From Kribbella catacumbae DSM 19601 (GTDB lineage Bacteria; Actinomycetota; Actinomycetes; Propionibacteriales; Kribbellaceae): a stretch of 64,000 nt of DNA. Position numbers and translations under genes: made by a program. Below, piece by piece: positions 25,818 through 34,182 of this stretch. Position 1 is the first letter of the stretch, and each line of letters opens with the position of its first letter. A model generated the notes under the pieces. That model ran no database searches. It was not told the origin of the DNA and was given only the letters and a program-made list of their open reading frames with translations. The stretch is taken from positions 31,127-95,126 of the forward strand of contig NZ_AQUZ01000007.1 in assembly GCF_000372465.1 (NCBI RefSeq), given 5' to 3'.

Positions 25818-27772
25818 AGGTTGTCTCCTCTAGCTGTTCCTTTGAACTTCCGGGTACGCCGGGCCGCGGCCTGCGTGATCCGGTCGAGCATCACGCCCAG
25901 CAGCACGATAGCCAGCCCGGCGGCGAGTCCCTTGCCGTACAGCTCGCTCTGCGCGAAGCCGGCGGCGACGTCGTACCCGAGGGCGCCGGCGCCGACGAGT
26001 CCGCCGACGACGACCATCGAGAGCACGTAGATCAGGCCCTGGTTGACCGCCAGCGCGATCGCCCGCCGGGCCACCGGGAGCTGCACCTTGCTGATCACCT
26101 GCCAGGTGCTGGAGCCGACCGAGTTCGCCGCCTCGACGGTCGCGACCGGCACAGCTCTGATGCCGTCGGCAACGATCTTGGTGGTCACCGGTACGGCGAA
26201 CACGACCGCCGCCGCGATCGCGGTGAACCGGCTTGTCCCGAACAGGGCCAGGAACGGTACGAGGTACACGAACGGCGGCATCGTCTGACCGGCATCGAGA
26301 ATCGGCCGCAACCAACTGTCCGCGCGGTGATTGCGGCCCGTCCACACGCCGAGCACGATCCCGACGGCGACGACCACGACCGTGGCGAGCAGGGTCGAGG
26401 CGAGCGTGACCATGCTGTCGTGCCACACGCCCGTCGCGACCAGGAGTCCGAGGCAAACAGCAGCCGGTACTGCGCCCCGCCAGCTGCCCAGCAAGGCGGC
26501 CAGCGCCACGATCACCACGGCGACGAGCCACCACGGCGACTCGGTGAGCAAAGCTTCGAGCGGGTTGAGTACGCCCTTGGTGACCGCGTCACGGACGCCG
26601 AACGTGAAGCCGCCGAAGACGTCCTGCACCCAGTTCGTCGCGTCGGTTGTGGCGACAGCGATCTTCGAGCCGATGTTGGCGCCAGTCGGGAAATCGGCCG
26701 CCCACACATAGGTCCGCGAGAACCAGACCGCCACTAGTGCCACGACCGCCCCAGCGCCGAGCAGCACCTTGCGCCGCAGGCTCGCAGTACGCCAGGGTCG
26801 GTCGCCGGCTGCAGTGGTCACCCGGTCGAGCACGATCGCCAGTACGACGATCGCGAGGCCGGCGTTGAACGCGACGCCGACGTCGAGCGTCTGCAGCGCC
26901 TTCAGCACGGTCTGCCCGAGCCCGGGCGCATCGATCAGCGCGGCGACGGTCACCATCGACAGCGCGGCCATGATCGTCTGGTTGATGCCGACGACGACCG
27001 TACTGCGCGACATCGGCAGCAGTACCTTCATCAGCGTCTGACCGCCCGACGAGCCGAGCGAGCGGGCCGCCTCGACGCTCTCGCGCGGCACCGAGCGGAT
27101 CGCGTGCGCGGTGAGCCGGACGACCGGCGGGGCCGCGTAGATCAGCGTCGCGATGGTCGCCGCGGCCGGGCCGATCGCGAAGAACAACGTGAGCGGGGCG
27201 AGGTACACGAAAGTCGGCAGAGTCTGCATCAGGTCGAGGATCAGCGTCGCGACTTTGAAGGCGCGATTCGACAACCCCGCCCAGATGCCGAGCGGGATGC
27301 CCGCGAGCAGCGCCAGCAGAACGGCCGCGATGGTCAGCGAGAGCGTGTCCATGCTCTCCTGCCACAACCCCTGCAGCCCCAGGAACGTCAGCCCGGCGGC
27401 GGTCAGCACCGCGACCTTCCAGTTCCCGAAGGCCCAGGCCAGGTACGCCGAGACCGCGACCACGCCGAGCCAGCCGATCAGCGGCACCGGCCGCCCGTAC
27501 GACGGTTGCGCGATCACCGCCTGGAGCAGGATGACGAACTGGTCGACGACGACCCGGATCGCGTCGAGGAAAGCGTTACCGCCACCCAGGAAGTCGCGCT
27601 GATCGGTCAGCCAGCGATGCAGGCCAGTGGTCTCCTGACCACCGAGCGCGAGCGTGTTGATGCCCTTCAGCACAAACCAGGCGGCAACCCAGGCGACCAG
27701 CAGGACGCCGACGATCACCCCGCGACGAGGCCGCCGTACCTCGATCTCGACCGAACCCGTGATGGAAGCCAT
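25811..27772 (-). CDS. opuAB: glycine betaine/proline ABC permease, two permease domains in tandem
   Basis: A 653-aa membrane protein made of two consecutive BPD_transp_1 permease modules. The first (about 80-320) has EAA-loop sequence ESVEAARSLGSSGGQTLMKV; the second (about 410-640) has VATVEAANSVGSSTWQVIS. Several hydrophobic segments lie before and between these modules. Such permeases usually act as homodimers of one module; here one polypeptide supplies both halves. The start overlaps the ATPase stop (ATGA at 27772), and the stop overlaps the binding-protein start. The encoded complex imports compatible solutes for osmoprotection. Confidence 0.9.
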   Translation of the reverse strand: MASITGSVEIEVRRPRRGVIVGVLLVAWVAAWFVLKGINTLALGGQETTGLHRWLTDQRDFLGGGNAFLDAIRVVVDQFVILLQAVIAQPSYGRPVPLIGWLGVVAVSAYLAWAFGNWKVAVLTAAGLTFLGLQGLWQESMDTLSLTIAAVLLALLAGIPLGIWAGLSNRAFKVATLILDLMQTLPTFVYLAPLTLFFAIGPAAATIATLIYAAPPVVRLTAHAIRSVPRESVEAARSLGSSGGQTLMKVLLPMSRSTVVVGINQTIMAALSMVTVAALIDAPGLGQTVLKALQTLDVGVAFNAGLAIVVLAIVLDRVTTAAGDRPWRTASLRRKVLLGAGAVVALVAVWFSRTYVWAADFPTGANIGSKIAVATTDATNWVQDVFGGFTFGVRDAVTKGVLNPLEALLTESPWWLVAVVIVALAALLGSWRGAVPAAVCLGLLVATGVWHDSMVTLASTLLATVVVVAVGIVLGVWTGRNHRADSWLRPILDAGQTMPPFVYLVPFLALFGTSRFTAIAAAVVFAVPVTTKIVADGIRAVPVATVEAANSVGSSTWQVISKVQLPVARRAIALAVNQGLIYVLSMVVVGGLVGAGALGYDVAAGFAQSELYGKGLAAGLAIVLLGVMLDRITQAAARRTRKFKGTARGDNLW

Positions 27773-28860
27773 CAGGAGAGGCGCCGCGCAGGGGCAGGAG
27801 CCGTTTCCCTGTCCGCGACGACGGCGAGGATCTCCTCGTCGCCGACCACGCCGAGCAGCTGCCCGTCGGCGACGACCTTCACCGCGCCGCCCGCCTCGAG
27901 CACCTGCCGGGTCGCCTCCCGGACCAGGACGTCGGGACCGAGCTCAAGGCCGGCCAGCTCCTCGCCGTCTCGCGGCTGACGGACGATCCAGCGCAGCGTG
28001 AGTACGTCGGCGCGCGGTACGTCGCGGACGAAGTCGCGCACATAGTCGTCCGCCGGAGCCCCGACGAGTTCGTCGCCGGTCCCGAGCTGGACCGCCTCGC
28101 CGTCGCGCATCAGCAGGATCCGGTCGCCCAGCTTGAGCGCTTCGGACAGGTCGTGGGTGATGAACACCATCGTCTTGCCGACCTCGCGGTGCAGCCGGAC
28201 GACCTCGGTCTGCATCTCGCGGCGGATCAGCGGGTCGAGCGCGGAGAACGGCTCGTCGAAGAGCAGTACGTCGGGGTCGCAGGCGAGCGCGCGAGCCAGG
28301 CCGACGCGCTGCTGCATGCCGCCGGAGAGCTGTTCGGGGTACAGGTTCTCGTTGCCGCGGAGGCCGACCAGGTCGATGACCTCCTGGGCGCGGCGACGGC
28401 GATCGGGCTTGCTCTCACCGCGGACCTCGAGGCCGTACGAGACGTTGTCGATCACCTTGCGGTGCGGAAGCAGGCCGAAGTGCTGGAAGACCATCGAGAA
28501 CTTGCTCCGGCGCAGCGTCCGCAGCCGCTTCTCGTCGGCGGCGCGCAGGTCCTCGCCCTCGAAGTAGATGCTGCCGGCGGTCGGCTCGATCAGCCGGGTC
28601 AGGCAGCGGACCAGGGTCGACTTGCCGGAACCCGACAGGCCCATCACGACGAAGACCTCGCCCGGGGCGACGTCGAAGCTCAGGTCGCGGACGGCCGCAG
28701 TACAGCCGGTCTGGTCGAGCAGCTGGGCCCGGCTCAACGCTGCCAGCTCAGGACGGCGCGGAACCCGGGCGGCCTTCGGACCGAACACCTTCCACAGACC
28801 CTGGATCGACAGCAGCGCCTCGCTGTCCTGCAAGTCGGGGTACTCGAGCTGAGCGGTCAC
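27772..28860 (-). CDS. opuAA: glycine betaine/proline ABC transporter ATP-binding protein
   Basis: A 362-aa ATPase of the ProV/OpuAA group. Walker [10 protein letters not shown] lies at about residues 74-82, the signature [16 protein letters not shown] at about 178-193, Walker [15 protein letters not shown] at about 200-213, and the H-loop FITHDLSE follows. The C-terminal 90 residues ([20 protein letters not shown] onward) match a CBS-like domain, which in OpuA senses ionic strength. It is the first gene of the operon; a TATCG-AAA-CGATA palindrome lies about 53 bp upstream. Confidence 0.93.
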   Translation of the reverse strand: MTAQLEYPDLQDSEALLSIQGLWKVFGPKAARVPRRPELAALSRAQLLDQTGCTAAVRDLSFDVAPGEVFVVMGLSGSGKSTLVRCLTRLIEPTAGSIYFEGEDLRAADEKRLRTLRRSKFSMVFQHFGLLPHRKVIDNVSYGLEVRGESKPDRRRRAQEVIDLVGLRGNENLYPEQLSGGMQQRVGLARALACDPDVLLFDEPFSALDPLIRREMQTEVVRLHREVGKTMVFITHDLSEALKLGDRILLMRDGEAVQLGTGDELVGAPADDYVRDFVRDVPRADVLTLRWIVRQPRDGEELAGLELGPDVLVREATRQVLEAGGAVKVVADGQLLGVVGDEEILAVVADRETAPAPARRLS

Positions 28861-28863
28861 AAT

Positions 28864-28925
28864 GGTTCACCCTCGCATCCCGGCCACCGGGTTCGTCGTG
28901 AACCGCCGACAATATCGAAACGATA
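28864..28925 (-). promoter_or_regulatory. inverted repeats upstream of the betaine ABC operon
   Basis: TATCG-AAA-CGATA at 28913-28925 is a perfect 13-bp palindrome and GGTTCAC (28864-28870) / GTGAACC (28898-28904) is a second, widely spaced inverted repeat directly ahead of the ATPase start. Either may bind a repressor of the operon; no cognate regulator is adjacent. Confidence 0.45.
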
Positions 28926-29016
28926 GGTCCCGAGTTCCCCCGCGGGTATCTGACACTTCAACCTTTACCTGGTCTTACCCCGGACCGCCCGCCCTGAAAG
29001 CCCATTGCCGCACCGG

Positions 29017-29481
29017 TTATGTCACAGGCTGGTACGGCGGCGCTTCGCCCCAGCCCCACTTCGGAACCGGAGCCATCGGTGGCGGCGTAGCGCCGGGCTG
29101 GGAGTTCGCGAGGGCGAGGCGAGTGCCCCACTCCACGTAGGCGACGAAGGCCGAGCGGAATTCGGGGTCGTCGGGGAGGCCGGCCGGGTCGGCGCTGGCG
29201 GCGATCAGGCCGGCCCAGCGGGAGCGCTGTTCTTCGGTGAGGCCGAGGTTCAGGTGATGGGAGAGCATCGCCGGATAGCCGCCGAGCTCGTCGGTGTAGC
29301 GGCTCGGGCCGCCGAAGACCTCGCCCAGCCAGAGGGCGACATGCTCGCGATGCTTGTCGCTCATCTGCGCGAAGACCGGCGCGAGGATCGGGTCGTCCAG
29401 CACCTTGTCGTAGAACACCTCGGTCAGCCGGAGGAATGCCTCCGCGCCGCCCGCCCACTCATATACCGTCGGTGTCGTCAT
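29017..29481 (-). CDS. group II truncated haemoglobin
   Basis: A 154-aa truncated globin of the HbO type. The order is YEWAGGAEAFLRLTEVFYDK (A/B helices), DPILAPVFAQMSDKHREHVA (E-F region, with the proximal histidine probably in KHREHVALWLGE) and FGGPSRYTDELGG. Such proteins bind haem and oxygen and are thought to help with oxygen or redox chemistry. The final 20 residues are Pro- and Trp-rich and extend beyond the usual fold. It is on the same strand as the APH-like gene (26 bp upstream). Confidence 0.88.
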   Translation of the reverse strand: MTTPTVYEWAGGAEAFLRLTEVFYDKVLDDPILAPVFAQMSDKHREHVALWLGEVFGGPSRYTDELGGYPAMLSHHLNLGLTEEQRSRWAGLIAASADPAGLPDDPEFRSAFVAYVEWGTRLALANSQPGATPPPMAPVPKWGWGEAPPYQPVT

Positions 29482-29507
29482 GTAATCATGTAATCAGATC
29501 GAAGGGT

Positions 29508-30425
29508 TCATGTCAGGGCCCGCGCGATCTCCAGCTGGTTCGGGTCGATCTCGTCCTCTGCCTCGTCCTCGTCGCCCTCGAGATCCCAGAGCACGTTCTG
29601 CAGGATCCGCACCATCGTCCAGCCGATCGCACGCTCGCGCTCCAGCCCGGTCACCTCGAGCATGAGGTCGAACCGGCGGCGAATCGCCCGTGGCAGATCA
29701 CCCGTCGCCACCAGGTCGTCCCACCGGTTGCCGAGCGCCGGGAGCAGCTCGAAGCACGGGTCACCCGCGAGCGGCTTCGGGTCGATCACCAGCCAGGGTT
29801 TGCGCTGCGACGCGAGCACGTTGTCGTAGTGGAGATCCCAGTGCAGCAGGCGATCGCCGGGCTCCTGCACCAACTCGGCCGCCTGCGCCGCGTACCGGCG
29901 TACGAGGGACTGCTGGTCTGGGTCGGCCAGCCGTGGAATCAGCCCGGGAGCGTCGTCCAGCATCTCGGCGACGATGTCCGCCAGCCGTCGCAGACCGGCC
30001 GGAGCCGGTACTACGCAGAGCCGGGTGAGCAGCTCGGCCAGGATCTGAGTGGCCTCGGTGTCGTCGGGGTGGTCACTGAGCGAGCGGGGCTTGAGCCGTT
30101 CCAGCAGGATCGTGGCGGTCTCCGGATCGTCGTCGAGCACCTCGACCACATCCTCGGTACTCCAGGTCTTCAGCCCGAGAGCCTCGCCCATGTTCTCGTC
30201 GGTGAACGGCTGCAGCTTCAGCATCGCCTGGGTCCCATCGGCGCTGACAACCGGCAGAACCACCGAGGCCATCCCATGCAGCGGCTTGCCATCGAGGCGC
30301 AACTTCCAGCGATCGAGGTACTCCGCCGCCAGCGCGGGCGAGGCCTCGAGCCACGGCAGCTGGTCCGACAGAGTCTCGAAGAGCGGGGCCGGTACCTCGA
30401 ACAGCGCAGTCATCGTCGGCAACAT
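29508..30425 (-). CDS. aminoglycoside phosphotransferase-like kinase (APH(6)/hydroxyurea group)
   Basis: A 305-aa kinase-like protein. The catalytic loop LLHWDLHYDNVL is at about residues 190-201, and the metal-binding loop is VIDPKPLAGDPCFEL at about 212-226; these match the APH fold, and in particular the streptomycin 6-kinase branch. The N-terminal part has GKPLHGMASVVLPV and KLQPFT, which carries the likely ATP-binding lysine. It may phosphorylate an aminoglycoside or a cellular sugar or amine. The start is uncertain (ATG 30425 or 30413). It is divergent from the membrane protein gene at 30444. Confidence 0.85.
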   Translation of the reverse strand: MLPTMTALFEVPAPLFETLSDQLPWLEASPALAAEYLDRWKLRLDGKPLHGMASVVLPVVSADGTQAMLKLQPFTDENMGEALGLKTWSTEDVVEVLDDDPETATILLERLKPRSLSDHPDDTEATQILAELLTRLCVVPAPAGLRRLADIVAEMLDDAPGLIPRLADPDQQSLVRRYAAQAAELVQEPGDRLLHWDLHYDNVLASQRKPWLVIDPKPLAGDPCFELLPALGNRWDDLVATGDLPRAIRRRFDLMLEVTGLERERAIGWTMVRILQNVLWDLEGDEDEAEDEIDPNQLEIARALT

Positions 30426-30443
30426 TACGAGGTCGACCGGTAC

Positions 30444-31214
30444 ATGTGCTTGGGTTTTCCGGTGAGCTCACTGGACGCAAGGGACCGGCAGGCGCAGTTC
30501 GTCGTGTCGTTCATCTATCTCGGGATCCCGCTGATCTTCCTCGGCCTGACGCTGTGGATCTCCGCGGCCGCGGACAGCGAGGTCTACAACTGGCAGGCGG
30601 GGCTGATACCGCTCGCGCTGCTGGCCGCGGGATGGTGGCGCCGCGGGAAGAGCCGCTACAAGCCCATTCGCTGGGCCTGGGCCGGGATCACGATGGGCGG
30701 CGTGACGGCGCTGTTCACCTCGTTCTACACGATCGTGCTGGACTCGGGCTCGATCGCGATGTGGTTCCTGCCGGCCGCGGTCGTCGGCGCGATCATCGGT
30801 GCCGCCTTCGCGCGCTACGGCTTCCGCGCGTTGATGTACCCGGCGATCCCGGAGCTGGCCGAATCGCAGTACGAGCTGACCTTCCGGATGCGCGGGCTGA
30901 CCCGGCTGCGGTTGTCGATCACCGCCGACCAGGTCGCCTTGCACGAGCAGATGGTGCTCCACACGGCCGAGGGCCGGCAGACGACAGAGCGCGACAAGCC
31001 TTACCCGCTCACGGCCGTGACCGGCGTCCACGACGTGACGCTGTCGGGCGCCGAGCGGCTCAAGTACCCGGTGACCATGAAGCTGGCTCCTCGGAGCAGC
31101 CCTGGTCCCGCGCTCATCTTGCAGGTTCAGGGCGACGACTGGGTCCTGCCGCACGACGAGGCACCGGTGATCGCCCAGATCATCAACCGCCGGATCGCCG
31201 CGGTCCGGACCTGA
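30444..31214 (+). CDS. four-helix membrane protein of unknown function
   Basis: A 256-aa protein. Four hydrophobic segments in the first 130 residues (SFIYLGIPLIFLGLTLWISA; LIPLALLAAGW; ITMGGVTALFTSFYTIVL; WFLPAAVVGAIIGAAFA) are followed by a soluble C-terminal domain of about 115 residues (SQYELTFRMRGLTRLRLSIT, then DQVALHEQMVL). I recognise no family. ATG 30444 was chosen; the open frame runs far upstream but is only a shadow of the APH-like gene, and GTG 30462 is an alternative start. The stop touches the methyltransferase stop with no gap. Confidence 0.75.
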   Translation: MCLGFPVSSLDARDRQAQFVVSFIYLGIPLIFLGLTLWISAAADSEVYNWQAGLIPLALLAAGWWRRGKSRYKPIRWAWAGITMGGVTALFTSFYTIVLDSGSIAMWFLPAAVVGAIIGAAFARYGFRALMYPAIPELAESQYELTFRMRGLTRLRLSITADQVALHEQMVLHTAEGRQTTERDKPYPLTAVTGVHDVTLSGAERLKYPVTMKLAPRSSPGPALILQVQGDDWVLPHDEAPVIAQIINRRIAAVRT

Positions 31215-31892
31215 TCAGCCGCCCCGCTCGTCCGTCCAGCGCATCGCCAGCGCAAACCCGAGATCGTCGTACTGCGCCCCCGGGAAGACGCTGTCGTAGA
31301 CCAGCCGGAACTGCGCGCGGGACAGATACCGATCGCTGAGCAGGTGCTCGAGCCACGGCTTGCTGAACCAGAACCGCAACTCGAACCAAGCCTCACGCCA
31401 CCCGATCCGCCGGACCTCCCGAGGAAACCCGAGTACTGCGCCCACTGTGTACGCCCGTCGCGGCGGAGTCGGATACAGATCGCAGACGTTGTCGACCACC
31501 GCCACCGTCCCACCCGGCCGGACCAGCGACTTCAACTGCTCCAGCCCGGCCCGGTAGTCGGGCAGGTGATGCATCATCGTGTGGCTGTAGACGAGGTCGA
31601 ACCCGTCGTCCTCCAGCGCGAATGCGTCCGCCACCCGGTACTCCACGTTCGGCCGCGCCCGGCTCGCCCGGGCGATCTCGATCATCGGCTCGCTCAGATC
31701 GACCCCGAGCACGTAGCCGAAATCGTCCGCGAGCCGCTCCGCCGCGTGGCCGGAGCCGCACCCGACGTCGATCGCGCGCTCCCCGGTCACCCCCAGCCCG
31801 CGCACCCACGCCGAGTTCTGCCCGGGTTGCAGGCTGACGAAGTGGTCGTAGTCGATGGCGAACCGGTCGAAGAGCGCAGGATCAACAGTCAT
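31215..31892 (-). CDS. class I SAM-dependent methyltransferase
   Basis: A 225-aa methyltransferase. The SAM-binding motif I is RAIDVGCGSGHAAERLA at about residues 38-54, followed by GVDLSEPMIEIAR (motif with acidic ribose-binding residue) and FDLVYSHTMMHHLPDY. Motif VAVVDNVCDL is in the right place for strand 5. The fold is of the Methyltransf_11 type. No substrate can be named. It is convergent with the membrane protein gene, with no gap between stop codons. Confidence 0.87.
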   Translation of the reverse strand: MTVDPALFDRFAIDYDHFVSLQPGQNSAWVRGLGVTGERAIDVGCGSGHAAERLADDFGYVLGVDLSEPMIEIARASRARPNVEYRVADAFALEDDGFDLVYSHTMMHHLPDYRAGLEQLKSLVRPGGTVAVVDNVCDLYPTPPRRAYTVGAVLGFPREVRRIGWREAWFELRFWFSKPWLEHLLSDRYLSRAQFRLVYDSVFPGAQYDDLGFALAMRWTDERGG

Positions 31893-31930
31893 CGACCGGT
31901 ACGACGTCCGCCGCGGCCGGATGGTTGGCG

Positions 31931-32770
31931 TCAGTCGCCGGCGGCTGCGCGTTCCTTGCGGGCGGTCTCGGCCTTTTCGGCCTGCCAGCCGTCCTCGTTC
32001 TTGCCGAGGCGCCAGTAGCCGGACAGCGAGACCTGGTCGCGGGTGAGACCGCGCTCGGTGAAGAGGTGGCGGCGCAGGCGCAGTACGAAGCCGGCTTCGC
32101 CGTGGACGAAGGCCTGGACGTCGCCGGCCGGGAACTCCAGCCCCTCGACCGCCTTGACCAGTCCCTCGCCACGCTCACCGGTGCCACCGGTCCGGTGCAG
32201 CCAGGTCAGCTCGACGTCGCCGGAGCCGCTGAACTTCTGCTCCTCGGTCTCGTCCTCGACCTCGATGAACACCTTCGCGTGCGCGCCCGGCGGCAACTCC
32301 TCGATCGCGGCGCCGATCGCCGGCAGCGCGCTCTCGTCGCCGACCAGCAGGTGCCAGCCGGCCGTCTCCTGCGGCGCGTAGCCACCGCCCGGACCGTTGA
32401 ACCAGAGCTTGTCGCCAGGCTGAGCGGCCGCGGCCCACGGACCGGCGATGCCCTCGTCACCGTGGTGAACGAAGTCGATCGTCAGCTCCCGGGCGGCCTC
32501 GTCCCACGAACGGACGGTGTAGGTCCGCATCGTCGGCCACTGCTCGGACGGCATCTGCTCGCGGACGGCGCCCATGTCGAGCGGGTCCGGATACTCCACT
32601 CCCGGCTGGAGGAAGAGCAGCTTCACGTAGTGGTCGGTGCTGCCGTTGTCGACGAACTCGTCGCAGCTCAGCACCACTCTGATCATGTGCGGGGTGACGC
32701 GCTCGGTCCGGCGGACGATCGCCAGCTTCGCACGGCGGCTACGGGGTGCGGGGGTGGCGGGGGTGCTCAC
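31931..32770 (-). CDS. siderophore-interacting protein (flavin-type ferric reductase)
   Basis: A 279-aa SIP-family protein. It has an FAD-binding domain (MRTYTVRSWDEAARELTIDF, with the RxYTVR motif at about 83-88 and DFVHHGDEGIAGPWAAAAQP for isoalloxazine/phosphate binding), then a SIP domain (LLVGDESALPAIGAAIEELP, and the C-terminal SGYWRLGKNEDGWQAEK). Such proteins use NAD(P)H to reduce ferric siderophores after uptake. A DtxR/IdeR-like box lies 35-62 bp upstream of the start, consistent with iron control. No siderophore biosynthesis gene is adjacent. Confidence 0.93.
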   Translation of the reverse strand: MSTPATPAPRSRRAKLAIVRRTERVTPHMIRVVLSCDEFVDNGSTDHYVKLLFLQPGVEYPDPLDMGAVREQMPSEQWPTMRTYTVRSWDEAARELTIDFVHHGDEGIAGPWAAAAQPGDKLWFNGPGGGYAPQETAGWHLLVGDESALPAIGAAIEELPPGAHAKVFIEVEDETEEQKFSGSGDVELTWLHRTGGTGERGEGLVKAVEGLEFPAGDVQAFVHGEAGFVLRLRRHLFTERGLTRDQVSLSGYWRLGKNEDGWQAEKAETARKERAAAGD

Positions 32771-32804
32771 GCGACCACGGTCCTCTCGACCTTCGGGTGG
32801 AATG

Positions 32805-32832
32805 GGTTAGGCATACCTAACTCAGGCTAACC
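32805..32832. promoter_or_regulatory. DtxR/IdeR iron-box-like operator
   Basis: TTAGG-CATA-CCTAA (32807-32820) is a perfect palindrome, and a wider overlapping repeat GGTTAG (32805-32810) / CTAACC (32827-32832) adds outer arms. The arrangement resembles the consensus TTAGGTTAGSCTAACCTAA bound by DtxR/IdeR. It is about 35 bp upstream of the siderophore-interacting protein start and very near the 3' end of the secreted protein gene. Confidence 0.7.
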
Positions 32833-32850
32833 CACCCCACCCAACCGGCC

Positions 32851-33939
32851 TCACGTGCCGCGGATCACGAAGCTCTTGCTGATGCCGGCCTGGTACCGCC
32901 CGCAGGTCGGGAAGTAGGCCCGGTAGATGTTGTTCCCGCGGTACGACGGCTGCGCGAGGACGGTGAAGCGACCGCTCTGCCGGACGAGGTCCTGGCTCGC
33001 GTTGCGCCACTGCGACGCGCCGTACAGGCGTTGCAGGATCACCGGGCAGCGGAAGGGCGCACCGGCGACCGAGCCGTTGACGGGGACGATCGTGTTGACC
33101 GGCACGACGGTCTTCGACGGTACGGCGCCGATGATGCCCGGCCGGAGCGGGGCGAACCCGAGGCCGATGGTGTCGAAGAACTTGCCGCGCACCCGGACGC
33201 AGTTGAGCGAGTCGGCCGCGGACGCCGGGAACGACGTCACGAGGATGCCCGCCGTGTCGGTGAGCTTCGAGCCGGCGTCGTACTCGACGCACAGGTTGTC
33301 GTTGACGACCTGGAGCGGGAGCCTGCTGCCATAGGGCTTACCGGTCGCTGAGTCCCAGATCGCCGCCCTGAGCTGGTACGCCGAACCGAACGGAACCACC
33401 TTGGGAATCACCGAGACGCCGAGCCTCGGCAGGTGCACGCCGGTGACGGCGATACTCGGCCCGTCGAAGGGCGTCTCGGTCGTCATGCTGCCGTCCGAGC
33501 CATCCAGGGTGAAGCCGGGCATGACGCCGTACACCTTGAAGGTCCCGTTCGCCGTCGAGGGGACGTCGACCGTGCCGGTCCAGGTGCCGTTCTTCAGCGT
33601 TCCGGCCGTGCGCTTCAAATGCCCGGCGATCATCAGCCTGACCGGACCGATGCCGCCGGTGCGCTTCAGGAACACGTTGAGCAGCGTGTCGTTGTCGACC
33701 GGATCGTCCGAGTTGTAACCCGCCTTGACCGTGACCCCCACGGCGACCCGGTTCAGGCCCGACACGGCGACCGTCGGACGGCCCAGGTCCACGTCCGTGA
33801 CGCTCAGCTTGGGATCCGGTGACTCCGCTGCCCTCGGTACCGCGGTGGCCATCGGAGCCGCCACCAGCATCGCCGCCATCGACACCATTCCCGCCAGTGC
33901 CGCTATCCCCACCCGCACCCGCCTCGCCCATGTGTTCAT
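32851..33939 (-). CDS. secreted protein of unknown function
   Basis: A 362-aa protein with a signal peptide: basic RRVRVG, hydrophobic IAALAGMVSMAAMLVAAPM, then a probable cleavage after ATA. The mature part looks beta-rich and may contain repeated immunoglobulin-like domains (segments KLSVTDVDLGRPTVAVSG; IAVTGVHLPRLGVSVI). Two cysteine pairs near residues 242-258 and 327-349 could be disulfides. I recognise no enzymatic motif. The start is followed upstream by two palindromes. Confidence 0.7.
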   Translation of the reverse strand: MNTWARRVRVGIAALAGMVSMAAMLVAAPMATAVPRAAESPDPKLSVTDVDLGRPTVAVSGLNRVAVGVTVKAGYNSDDPVDNDTLLNVFLKRTGGIGPVRLMIAGHLKRTAGTLKNGTWTGTVDVPSTANGTFKVYGVMPGFTLDGSDGSMTTETPFDGPSIAVTGVHLPRLGVSVIPKVVPFGSAYQLRAAIWDSATGKPYGSRLPLQVVNDNLCVEYDAGSKLTDTAGILVTSFPASAADSLNCVRVRGKFFDTIGLGFAPLRPGIIGAVPSKTVVPVNTIVPVNGSVAGAPFRCPVILQRLYGASQWRNASQDLVRQSGRFTVLAQPSYRGNNIYRAYFPTCGRYQAGISKSFVIRGT

Positions 33940-33962
33940 TTTTGCAGGATGACACGCGGGCG

Positions 33963-34005
33963 AGGCAATTGCCTAGAGCTTCCCGGGCATAATTCACAAT
34001 GCCCG
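33963..34005. promoter_or_regulatory. two palindromes in the divergent intergenic region
   Basis: AGGCAATTGCCT (33963-33974) is a perfect 12-bp palindrome 24 bp upstream of the secreted-protein start. CGGGCAT (33984-33990) and ATGCCCG (33999-34005) form a second 7-bp inverted repeat with 8-bp spacer. This A+T-richer region separates the divergent secreted-protein and ATPase genes and may hold operators. Confidence 0.4.
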
Positions 34006-34182
34006 TCGGGCGAATTCAGAAAAGCAGCTCGGCAAATCCTCGCTTGAAAAGAATTACCCATTCATTTCCCGCAACTTTTCTGCCGGTTCCTGCATCAGGT
34101 CTTCTGAGGGGTTCAGCGCCAGTTCATCTGCTGGCCGCCTCGAACCCGCGTTCCGGCCCGCCGGAGCACCAACGCTGGCCGG

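Noticed and set aside
29436..30443. N-terminal extension of the membrane protein gene to 29436
   Set aside because: The extra 336 codons overlap the APH-like gene in antisense and lack a protein-like sequence; ATG 30444 starts directly before the membrane helices.
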